This document shows positions 1 to 7,082 of a DNA stretch of 11,292 bases, one piece after another. Numbering within the stretch: position 1 is the first letter of the stretch; each line of letters opens with the position of its first letter. This DNA is from Chromera velia. Its lineage: Eukaryota > Sar > Chromeraceae. The notes under the pieces were generated by a model that was not told the DNA's origin, did not search any database, and saw only the letters and a list, made by a program, of their open reading frames with translations. Made by a program: the position numbers and the translations under genes. Location: the NCBI GenBank assembly GCA_018398765.1, contig JAHBMJ010001891.1:7453-18744 (forward strand), read 5' to 3'.

Positions 1-328
1 CCGCGGAAAAAGCCGCAGAACCCCCCCTCCCCCAGGACAAAAGCCCGGGGATATAGCCTGTCGCTTTCCGGGGCCACTGACGCACGCATACATGATGACG
101 CGGGTTCATGCCTGCACGCTTTTCTGGACCATTTAGGACGGGATCTTTCCGGGGCCTTTTTTTGGCGACGCACGCATATTTAGTGCACATTCAGCCTTTC
201 GGGGCCAGGTTTTTGCCAAAAAACAGTATGCACGCATGCATGCGTGTAGGCTGGGGTATTTCTCTTTTCTAAGTGCCCCCTGCTTCACTTTCCAGGGCAA
301 TGTGTGGGCTCAAGGGATTGTTTGGTAA
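1..328. repeat. Degenerate CTTTCCGGGGCC / GACGCACGCATA repeat tract
   Basis: No open frame here looks coding. The core GCTTTCCGGGGCC occurs at 63-75, CTTTCCGGGGCC at 145-156 and CCTTTCGGGGCC at 195-206, with a weaker copy near 119-130. GACGCACGCATA follows the core at 79-90 and again at 167-178, and a related GCACGCATGCATGCG lies at 230-244. At 271-299 there is a further module, AAGTGCCCCCTGCTTCACTT followed by TCCAGGGCA. It matches the module at 6118-6148 on the other side of the retroelement. Copy spacing is irregular (roughly 80 and 50 bp), so this is a decayed array or a cluster of short dispersed elements rather than a clean satellite. Confidence 0.6.
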
Positions 329-370
329 GTGTTGTTCGAAGAGACTTTCAATTTCCTAGAATCTCCATTA
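329..370 (+). repeat. Direct repeat, left copy (flanks the Penelope-like element)
   Basis: This 42 bp segment contains GAAGAGACTTTCAATTTCCT and ends in CTCCATTA. It recurs at 6080-6118 with one mismatch (C at position 363 against T) and a 3-nt gap (TTC at 335-337 is absent from the right copy). The two copies bracket the PLE coding region. They are read as a long target-site duplication or as remnants of the pseudo-LTR arrangement known in PLEs. What precedes and follows the two copies differs, so the repeat does not extend further. Confidence 0.7.
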
Positions 371-500
371 TAGATTCTTTTTCCGGGTCGGCTCCTTGCC
401 TTGAACCTTGGAATTTTATAGACCGTCACGTGTATGCAGTGAAGTTCAGTCTCTCTGCTGTCCCTGTAGACTGATTCTTAGGCACTTGAGGGACTCAGAG
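371..500 (+). other. Leader of the Penelope-like element
   Basis: This non-coding leader separates the left direct repeat from the first ATG of the upstream reading frame. The frame is already open from about 408 but has no ATG before 501. A pyrimidine-rich stretch ending in CTGTCCCTGTAG (461-472) resembles a 3' splice site, but no matching donor is evident. No TATA box is convincing. Confidence 0.35.
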
Positions 501-2095
501 ATGTACAAGTCAGTGAAAAAACGGCTCGGTCAGGTAGAAGTGGAAAAGGCGCCCCCGGATACGGGGAGAATGGTTGAGCCAAGGAAGAGGATCCCAGATA
601 GAATGGTTGTGAAACCATATCTGCCGGGTCATGAACTGAAGGCGGACGAAGTCATCGTCCATATGTTCAACACAGAGAAGACGGGAATGACAGAATGGGT
701 CCTGGTGAAGATGAGGGTGGCAGACGCTGCAAATTTGAAAGCCATGAACAAGGATACCCTCGAGTCCTCTATGAAGGTGGAGGTAATGAATAAACAGACA
801 TAATAATATAATAGACTGATCGTGCTGTCAAGGAAAATGAAGAAGGGGGGAGAGATAAACGAAAAGGCACATATCGGAATGATGGAGGTGAAGGAAGTGT
901 GTGATGAGATAGTGGAGGGGGTGTTGATGCCAATGCTTCAAATACCGCTCGACGGGGTGTTCTCAAAATCCAGAAGGGAGTATATGATGATGCAGAAGGG
1001 AATAGAATACAGAGAATACAACCGGAGGCTGATGAACAAAGTAAGAAGTGAGGGGGCTGCATACATTGACGCACACCTGGCCACTGAACATATAGCTGCC
1101 AGAGAGATGTGGCGAGTGAGATGTTGTGCTCAGTGGCGGAGATGGTGAAAAAGCATGGAGTCATAGAAATTCATGGGCGGGTTGTTCGTCTTCAGGAAGA
1201 GATGAAGAAAACCCGGAGAGGACGGGGGAGTGGGCCAATGGGTGCGAAACACTCTATGTACCCGACTTGTGATATCCAATCAGGGGGGATCACAGTTGAG
1301 GATGTAGATGTAGATGGCCCTGGGGTAACAGAAAAGGGGATTCCGAACACAAGGGTGGATGTACGCTAGACTGGGGGGGGTGGAATGGTGAACAGAGGGA
1401 TGAATGATGGGAAGAAGGGGGATGGGGGAATTAGTCTGATGGTGCCTAACGGAAGGCCGAGAGTGAACGATAATACAGGGGTAAACGGGGTGGGGAGGGG
1501 AGGGATGCAGGATAGCTTTGGGAGGCAGACAGGGACAAGGTCACCTAAGCGAGTGAGGCAGGTAACGCATTCCTCGGAGGGGAAGCAGGGAAACACAGAC
1601 TCGGGGTTCGTGACCCCAAGATCCATAGGGGGGAGAGAGGGGGAGGGTCAGCAGATGTGAAAGAGAGCTGTGACGCCCTTCAGACCGTCGTCTGCCAAGA
1701 GAGACAGGCCCACAATGAATGAAATGCAAATCTTCCCCCCAAATATGCCGATGATAGGTGGGAGGATCGCATACGAGACACTGGTCGACCTTCCGGTGTA
1801 TCGACAACCGAAGAATGGAGGTCTGGGGGGGAAACTCTGGCAAGAATATATGGATGATGCCAGACTGATGGTGTCTGTCATGTGCAGTGAAACACAGCGG
1901 GGCCAGCTGAGGAGGGAGATGATCTCAGTGCTGAGGGACAGTGCAGTGGACGGGGATCTGGAGGGCTGTGACCTTCTGGAACTCGTTTATGCTTTCATCA
2001 TATAGAAGAAGAGGGTTGAGGCTCTCTGTCTGCAGCAAGAGAAGGAGGGAGAGGGGGGAAAGGGAATGAGAGGTCGCCAGGTGGGACCTGAGTGA
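501..2095 (+). pseudogene. Purine-rich ORF1-like reading frame upstream of the endonuclease-RT region, decayed
   Basis: I do not recognise this protein. From the first ATG (501, MYKSVKKRLG) one frame runs to TAA TAA at 801-806 and resumes from 807. It switches by one base near 1106-1115, and the new frame continues to 2095 with stops at 1367 (TAG), 1658 (TGA), 2003 (TAG) and 2093 (TGA). The new frame is the one used by the endonuclease-RT region. Visible parts are a charged segment rich in K, E, V and M (501-803), a predicted helical, Met-rich segment (about 840-1200), a Gly/Arg/Asn-rich low-complexity basic linker (about 1200-1640), and a second helical segment (about 1770-2000). A basic low-complexity linker between helical blocks recalls nucleic-acid-binding ORF1/Gag proteins, but that is inference only. 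The strand is strongly purine-rich (46 of 60 bases in 1381-1440). It could also be a spliced host exon or unrelated DNA carried by the element. Confidence 0.45.
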
Positions 2096-2674
2096 CTAGG
2101 GACTCAAGAGCATGTCGGGAGGAACAGTGGTCAGTTGAATGTTCAAATTAATTTTGATTCTTCTTTTTTGTTGTCTTTGTCTGATGAATTGCATGAGAAA
2201 GTGAGGGAACTGGTTGGAGTAATTGGGAAGGATACAGGGAATGGAAGGGGTTTTGGCAGGGAAAGTGTGAGAGAGAAAGTGGAGTCTGATCTTGATCGTC
2301 TTTCCCTCAGATTGGCTGGGGTGCGGATGTTTGTTGCATCCCTCCATGTGCACGCAGTTCAAGCCTGTCCTGTTTGTACATCGGAGATTCACAGATGCGA
2401 TTGCCCGTTGACGACGGTTCTTGTCATTCAGATAACACAGCCACCTTCATATACTCTCTATGTTATGCCTGCGTCCCCTGAGGATGTGATGAATCCTTCT
2501 TGCAAGCTTCGGACTGTCTTTAAGAGAGGGTTTGGTCAGAAATGTTTGAGGAGACTTGTATATTCCCATTCGCTGGCTGCTTTTACATGGTTGGGTCTGT
2601 CTGATACGAAATATTCTTCCTTTCTGAGAGAGGTTAAGGATGCTTGTGCTGGGGTGGGAGAGGATGCATCATGG

Positions 2675-3010
2675 TGGGATAAGGGAGTAATATATTTGAT
2701 TTGGTCACGATGGAAGAGAGGCTTTTATATTAGAAGTACCGTTGGTAGGGCGCTCGATCGGTTCTTTTAGCACCTCACGAGTGCATTAAAACCGCGTCGC
2801 GTTGGGAAAAAATGTAATAAGACGGGTCGTGGATATGCACATCGCTTCTATTCTGTTTTGTCTGCTGATGCTTCCAGACACGGCCTCTTTGTTATCCTTC
2901 CTATTGCAAAGATTGAGGGTAGTCAGATGAATTTGCGCATCATGGAATACTTATGTATTCGTGCATACAAACCTACATGGAATACAGTTGGTGTGTTGAG
3001 GAGATTCAAG
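2675..3010 (+). other. GIY-YIG endonuclease domain (degenerate), interrupted by TAG
   Basis: The domain begins GVIYLI (2684-2701) where GIY is expected, followed 13 residues on by YIRST (2726-2740) where YIGST is expected. RFF-stop-H (2759-2773) then fits the family's RxxxH motif, and the stop is TAG at 2768. After the stop the same frame stays open. It supplies IMEYL, whose Glu codon at 2945 fits the metal-binding residue, and YKPTWN, whose Asn codon at 2981 fits the conserved Asn. So Tyr, Arg, Glu and Asn positions survive, while the Gly of both signature halves is lost. The domain lies upstream of the RT, which is what marks the permuted PLE clade. Confidence 0.75.
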
Positions 3011-3072
3011 AATGACCCGGTGCGTAATCTGAGGGACCCTAATAAAAGGGATGTTTGCTCAATTGCGTGCAG

Positions 3073-3192
3073 GTATAGTGACAGGGTCTCAAGTCTGAGG
3101 AGGGGACTTGAATCTTCTGTTCACATGTCGAAGTTGGCAGGAAGAGTTGATAAAGGAGGCATTTTCTAATCTCGCTCCCTTTTCCTCTACAG
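3073..3192 (+). other. Candidate 120-nt intron in the Penelope-like element
   Basis: The left edge reads AG|GTATAG at 3071-3078. The right edge reads TTTTCTAATCTCGCTCCCTT then TTCCTCTACAG|GG, with a branch-point-like CTAAT, a pyrimidine tract and an AG at 3191-3192. The span is exactly 120 nt, so removal keeps the frame and takes out the TAA at 3167. Introns are documented in other PLEs. Against it, most of the span reads as ordinary-looking coding sequence, so TAA may simply be a lesion. Confidence 0.3.
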
Positions 3193-3629
3193 GGTCACTG
3201 GCGAAGAGGGTGTGGGGGCGAAGAGAAGGGAAGGGGACATAATTTCTCTTTTTCGTGCACGACTGCTGACTGCATTGTTCAAGAAGGTCCTTCCCGATTC
3301 GTCTCTTCGTTCATTTGATGCGCATAGTGCCCAGGGGCGGGATTCTTGGGGGAGGGAGGGCAACTTTTGACTTGAATGTGAGACGAATGTGCGAATTAAA
3401 TGGCTGGTCAGCAGCGACTTTGCTCAGAGGGGAGCTAATTACGATTCGGGTGCCCCTTGCTGACTTATCTTTTTTCCGATCTTTTTATTTTGCCATGTTT
3501 GAGGAGATAAGGAAAACTGTGTCTCCATTGTCAAACGTGAGGCTTCACCTTCTCCCTACAAAGCTGACTGATCTCCAACAGACTTTGGACAATACATATG
3601 GGATTTGTGGGGAAGGAGGAGGGGGTGAA

Positions 3630-3940
3630 GGTTTTTCTTGTGGATCGTCGTGTCGTTGTAGAGAGATTGCGGAATTATTTGATCTTTCTTTGCTTAATGG
3701 TCATGTGTGTTGTCTACTGTCTGCATCTTCCTCTCTTAGATCTTTCTTCTCTCTTCCTCCTCACTTTTCTTCCAAGGCCAAATTATGGCCTAACACTGGT
3801 GCATGGAATGTTGTCTCGAAGGGTATTGAGTCTTTCCTCCGTTCTGTTCTCACTTCTGATGGTGGCACTCGGGAGGGGGTTGGTCTAGGAAGGACAATAG
3901 GAAGGGGGAGGGGGAGGGAGAATACAAGAGGCAATGATTG
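3630..3940 (+). other. CxC linker domain preceding the PLE reverse transcriptase
   Basis: In the frame open at 3315-3992 the sequence reads CGSSCRC (3639-3659), followed about 14 residues later by GHVCCLL (3699-3719), then LRSFF, PPHFSSKAKLW and KGIESFLRSVL. This resembles the block found just before the RT in N-terminal-endonuclease PLEs and in Hydra-type elements: a CxC motif, then GHV, LR and a KGP-like segment. The match is to motif order and spacing, judged by eye. The frame differs by one base from that of the RT downstream, so a frameshift sits between about 3860 and 3938. Confidence 0.6.
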
Positions 3941-4039
3941 CCAACCTTCGGGAGCGATGGGTTTCAACGCTTTCATATGCTTAGGCAAATGAGAAAGGGG
4001 CCGGCCGTCCCAAGGAAGTCTAATATGGCAATCAGAAAG

Positions 4040-5250
4040 TTATTGACTGCTCTAGCGGTTGTGCTAGTTGACAAGGCCAGAGGAGATCTGGCTTTTTTGT
4101 GTAAAGGGAAATACATTGAGGCAGTGGTGAGAGCTTTTTTTTTTTATTTTTCTTATGGAAGAATTGGGGAGGGTGAGTTTTCTGCTTCTCTGGACCTTCT
4201 GGAGAATGGGTTTCTGAATGAAAAGGATGCATGGGTGTCTTTTTTGAATCAGTTCAAGAAATTCGACAGGAAGAAACACCACTTTGGGATTGGGATCCTT
4301 TGGGTGAAACATAAGTCTTGAGGAGTTGAGGGGGAGCTCCCTGAGTCTTGGTCCTCTTTAAAGTACAGGCTATTGGTATCTTATAAGAGACAATATCATG
4401 CCAGACGTGAGATTTTCTCTTTCCTTTGCAAAGCTTTGAATGGCTGTCTTTCTTACTTTTCGCTACATTGTGACTTTGACTCTGTCTTTGCTTTTCAGGA
4501 TAAGGTTGGGATCTTCAATTCAGGGTTTGGAAGACTTGCAGATCGTGGCTCTTGTGTTTCTTCTAATTCATATTGGCCTCGGGGTGGACTTGGTCTGCTG
4601 GTAGACGACATCAAAACATTTTTTCCCTCTCTACCCAGAGCTGATTTCCTTTCTTGTTTGAATGACTTTGTTCATTTCATTCATTCTTCCTCTAGATATC
4701 GCTTTGTTGTGTTGCTGACCCATAAGTCTTTTTGTATTAAGGAGGCGGGTCCGAGAGAGGGTGAGAAGTGGTATTCTCGGAGACGTTACTTAAAACCTAT
4801 TGCTTTTTTATCCTCCTACTACAATTATGTGAATGCACTTTCTTGCCCTCTTGATATGCTGGCTCATATAATTAATCTTGATTTTGTTTTGAATATAATT
4901 TGGGTTCCGAATCGAGGGAAGATGGTCAGACAGCATGAAGGTTTTCCTCAAGGGAGTCCATGCTCTCCTGGTGGGGCCCGATTTTTTGCCGCGTGGAAAG
5001 AGTACTCTGTTGCATTAATGAGATCGAAGCCTTCATGAGGGGGGGAGAAATGGATGGCAGGGAGATACATGGATGATAGAACGATTGTTTTTAGATCTGA
5101 CTGTGGTATGAGTGACGTGCCGGATGACCCCATGATGGAAAAGTTACTTAAGGAAGACTTCTACAGTCCTGTATGCGTTTTAGAGCGTCAGAAGGGATCT
5201 ACGGTGCTTGGTCTGCGTCTTTTCTCTTTGCCAGAATCTCCTTCGATTTT
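4040..5250 (+). other. Reverse transcriptase domain, PLE type, with two in-frame TGA codons
   Basis: VLVDKARGDLAFLCKGKYIE (from 4061) fits the PLE motif in which a DK dipeptide precedes a CK..Y block. HFGIGILWVKHK (4280-4315) then RLLVSYKRQYHARREI (from 4364) fit the next two blocks. TGA at 4319 lies between them. Motif A is VDDIKTFFPSLP, with the aligned catalytic Asp codon at 4607. Motif B is GFPQGSPCSP (4940-4969). Motif C is YMDD (5066-5077), and TGA at 5036 lies between B and C. Roughly 50 residues separate the RT2-like block from motif A, room for the insertion-in-fingers domain shared by this PLE clade and telomerase. All three catalytic Asp codons are intact. Confidence 0.8.
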
Positions 5251-5653
5251 GCTTTTTGCTGCTGTTAATCCTAACCGTGATGTTCTTTTTAATTTCTTTC
5301 GTGATTTGGTTGCTTTTTCTCTGTTGCCCATTTCTGGAGGATGGTCGTCTTTTCCTAACCTACCTTCACTTCATAGAGTGCGTCTGATGCATGCTTTCTC
5401 CTGTGTTCCTTCTGTTTCGCCCAAGAAGGGCCTAATATCCTCTCATCTTATCCGGACACTTCTTTCTTGTAATGCACCTGTGGTTGTCCTGGTTGACAAA
5501 CTTACTTTTCTATTTTTGGAGTTGTATATTTTGAGATGGCCTGTTTCATTTTTGCTTGATTTGTTCATGTCTGCAGTCTGTCGGACTGGTGATGATGGTC
5601 TTCGTTCTTTTTGGAAGGCGCGTTTGTCCTTTCTTTGTTTTGTTCTAAAATAA

Positions 5654-6079
5654 TCTACATATGACTGATTTTTAACGTTACGGCCTTTTGTTGTCGTTTG
5701 CTTCCGCAAGTGCACCTGAGAACCGTCAGCAATAGACAAAAGACAGCGGTATGGATACAGAGGGGCATCACGTGCGGGACACTACGTGTGTTCTCTAATC
5801 ATGCCTACAGTCTATCCATCGGCTTGCAAGGATCGACGTAATACTGCGATTAATTGGCATGCTGATTTCGAGCTATTAATGTTTAGCTCGGCGTGTATGC
5901 GAAGCGTCAGTCTCCGATGGTTTTTCACATGCATGCGTTTTTTGTATGTCGTGTAACTAGCATATATTCGATAAATTCCAATTGAATCAGACAGCAGCCT
6001 GTTGGATTGTACTGGATTATGGTAGATTGACCGTGTGCTCCTACCGACACATTTATGCACAGACAACATAGGATCTCAG
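5654..6079 (+). other. 3' non-coding region of the Penelope-like element
   Basis: These 426 bases follow the terminal TAA and precede the right direct repeat. Base composition returns to balanced, unlike the T-rich coding part. Palindromic CACGTG and repeated ACGTG words occur at 5768-5790, and CATGCATGCG lies at 5930-5939. I looked for a hammerhead core (CTGATGA with a later GAAA) and found none. That agrees with reports that N-terminal-endonuclease PLEs lack the canonical motif. No SECIS element could be recognised by eye. Confidence 0.5.
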
Positions 6080-6118
6080 GTGTTGGAAGAGACTTTCAAT
6101 TTCCTAGAATTTCCATTA
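6080..6118 (+). repeat. Direct repeat, right copy (flanks the Penelope-like element)
   Basis: This 39 bp copy of the 329-370 segment differs by one base and lacks the TTC triplet. It is followed at once by AAGTGCCCCCCGCTTCGCTT, a module also found left of the element at 271-299. It marks the inferred right end of the PLE insertion. Confidence 0.7.
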
Positions 6119-6196
6119 AGTGCCCCCCGCTTCGCTTTCTGGGGCCATGCATGGCGCCATGTGTATGGCCCGGAAAGCAAAGCTGAGAGGGCACTT
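6118..6196. repeat. Fold-back inverted repeat with about 31 bp arms
   Basis: The left arm 6118-6148 (AAGTGCCCCCC ... GGGGCCAT) and right arm 6165-6196 (ATGGCCCGG ... GGGCACTT) are imperfect inverted copies. They are separated by 16 bp that contain the perfect palindrome ATGGCGCCAT (6151-6160). The arms carry the same GCTTTCCGGGCC-type core as the rest of the family. A small fold-back or MITE-like element, or head-to-head array units, would both fit. Confidence 0.65.
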
Positions 6197-6288
6197 AACA
6201 AAAAAAACACCCCCCAGACCACACGGATGGCCCGGAAAGCAAAGCTGAGAGGGCACTTAACAAAAAATACACCCCCCAGACCATACAG
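6165..6288. repeat. Tandem duplication of a 62 bp unit
   Basis: Unit 1 (6165-6226) and unit 2 (6227-6288) each begin ATGGCCCGGAAAGCAAAGCT and run through GAGAGGGCACTTAACAAAAA to CACCCCCCAGACCA. They differ at only a few bases, one near the A-run. The first half of each unit is the right arm of the preceding inverted repeat. Open frames across this tract on both strands are repeat artefacts. Confidence 0.85.
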
Positions 6289-6587
6289 ATGGCTGTATCC
6301 AACGTTTACAGGAAGATCTGATGCACACCAAGCTCGGCCCCGGAAAGACAATTCAGCTGAGGAGGCACTTTCTAAATTTAAAGCAGGGGCAACAAGAATA
6401 AATTTCGCTTTTCGGGCCATTCGCACGGAGTGCATCAGATGGCTGCGTCTGACATTTACAAGAAGATCTGACACATGCCAAGCTCGGCCCCGGAAGGACA
6501 ATTCAGCTGAGGAGGCACTTTCCAAATTTAAAGCAGGGGCAACAAGAATAAATTTCGCTTTCCGGGCCATTCGCTCGGAGTGCCTAA
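6288..6587. repeat. Tandem duplication of a 150 bp unit
   Basis: Units 6288-6437 and 6438-6587 both begin GATGGCTG. Each contains AAGATCTGA, AGCTCGGCCCCGGAA, ACAATTCAGCTGAGGAGGCA, AAATTTAAAGCAGGGGCAAC, AAGAATAAATTTCGCTTT and CGGGCCATTCGC. Differences are scattered single bases. Each unit holds the family core once per orientation, CCCCGGAA near its middle and TTTCCGGGCCAT near its end, so the unit is itself a diverged inverted structure. The period is a multiple of three, which keeps long but spurious frames open (for example 6035-6658 on + and 6076-6606 on -). Confidence 0.88.
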
Positions 6588-7082
6588 CGGAGCTAGGGTA
6601 TGACAAAAAAAAAAATAATTTAATTACAAACCCTAGGGGTATGTGTCACTCTGATTAGCTATAACTCTAAAAAGTGGTTTTTTTAGATTTTTAGGATGAA
6701 CTGACCATATTCCTACGATAATACAACTTTTTAAATTAAATCTCATGACCTTTTAAGCAGAACGTGCAAGCGGGCCGGCACCAGCCAACCGGTCCCGCTG
6801 CACAGCACGCCTCCAGAGAGCCATGACCGAGCACGTACGCATCTTGCAGATCAATGCATGCAGAATTAATTGCATGTACATAAATGCATGTAAACAGTAA
6901 TTCGGTAATACAGAATGATGGAGTCAGATAAGTCAGAGACTTGATTGATGGTTGGAAGTGAAGTAGCCTTGCTTCATACACCTTCTGATAACGAACACGT
7001 ATAAGTGCTGTGTGCGCTCATGGGCAAAGGCGCCCCTAGACAAGCAGTGTCTAGCTCTTTCTGGTAACAACTCAGCGAGAGA
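6588..7082. other. AT-rich spacer and possible 5' leader of the copia element
   Basis: From 6603 to about 6745 the sequence is AT-rich, with an A-run at 6605-6615 and two diverged CTAGGGTATG words (about 6593 and 6632). Positions 6745-6850 are GC-rich, followed by GCATGCA/TGCATGT words at 6854-6894. Part of 6745-7082 should be the left LTR and leader of the copia-type element. I could not define LTR ends or find a matching right LTR. A TGGTAACAAC at 7062-7071 lies where a primer-binding site could be, but its tRNA match is unproven. Confidence 0.35.

Larger units (their letters stand above)
2096..5653 (+). pseudogene. GIY-YIG endonuclease - CxC domain - reverse transcriptase polyprotein of a Penelope-like element, with stops and frameshifts
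   Basis: This enzyme type nicks target DNA with its GIY-YIG domain and copies element RNA at the nick. The open frame starts after TGA at 2093, and no ATG obviously begins it. An N-terminal segment (2135-2670) contains the Cys/His cluster CPVCTSEIHRCDC near 2367-2405. Next comes the nuclease (2675-3010), a linker, the CxC domain, and RT motifs DKARGD (4070), VDDIKTFFPSLP (4601), GFPQGSPCSP (4940-4969) and YMDD (5066-5077). A thumb-like ERQKGSTVLGLRL follows, then a hydrophobic C-terminus to TAA at 5651. Lesions: TAG 2768, TAA 3167, a shift into another frame near 3335-3362, a shift back near 3860-3938 (a G-rich run lies at 3900-3920), TGA 4319 and TGA 5036. Both shifts fall near G-runs. The coding strand is T-rich (33 of 60 bases in 5281-5340), unlike the purine-rich frame upstream. 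Confidence 0.82.
371..6079 (+). mobile_element. Degenerate Penelope-like retroelement with permuted domain order (Chlamys/Naiad-like)
   Basis: The element is about 5.7 kb, with limits taken from the flanking direct repeats. Domain order along the + strand is: unrecognised purine-rich frame (501-2095), GIY-YIG endonuclease (about 2675-3010), CxC linker domain (about 3630-3830), and PLE-type reverse transcriptase (about 4040-5250). Published N-terminal-endonuclease PLEs have this endonuclease, CxC linker, RT order, whereas Penelope, Neptune and related clades carry GIY-YIG after the RT. The element is dead as read: the endonuclease-RT frame has stops at 2768, 3167, 4319 and 5036, and two frameshifts. 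I cannot see a ribozyme in the leader or 3' region. The exact ends are inferred; the left end could lie inside the direct repeat. Confidence 0.78.

Noticed and set aside
1847-1858. YMDD encoded in the purine-rich upstream frame, as if a second RT
   Set aside because: No motif A or B precedes it and the flanking residues do not fit RT. The true motif C is at 5066.
1366-1881. Overlapping - strand open frames
   Set aside because: Pro/Ser/Leu-rich shadows of a purine-rich strand, with no motifs.
3938-4321. Separate small protein at this position
   Set aside because: It is the start of the RT domain in the shared frame, cut off only by the TGA at 4319.
6035-6658. 207-codon + frame and 176-codon - frame over the tandem repeats
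   Set aside because: The frames stay open because the 150 bp unit is a multiple of three; the repeated peptide is an artefact.
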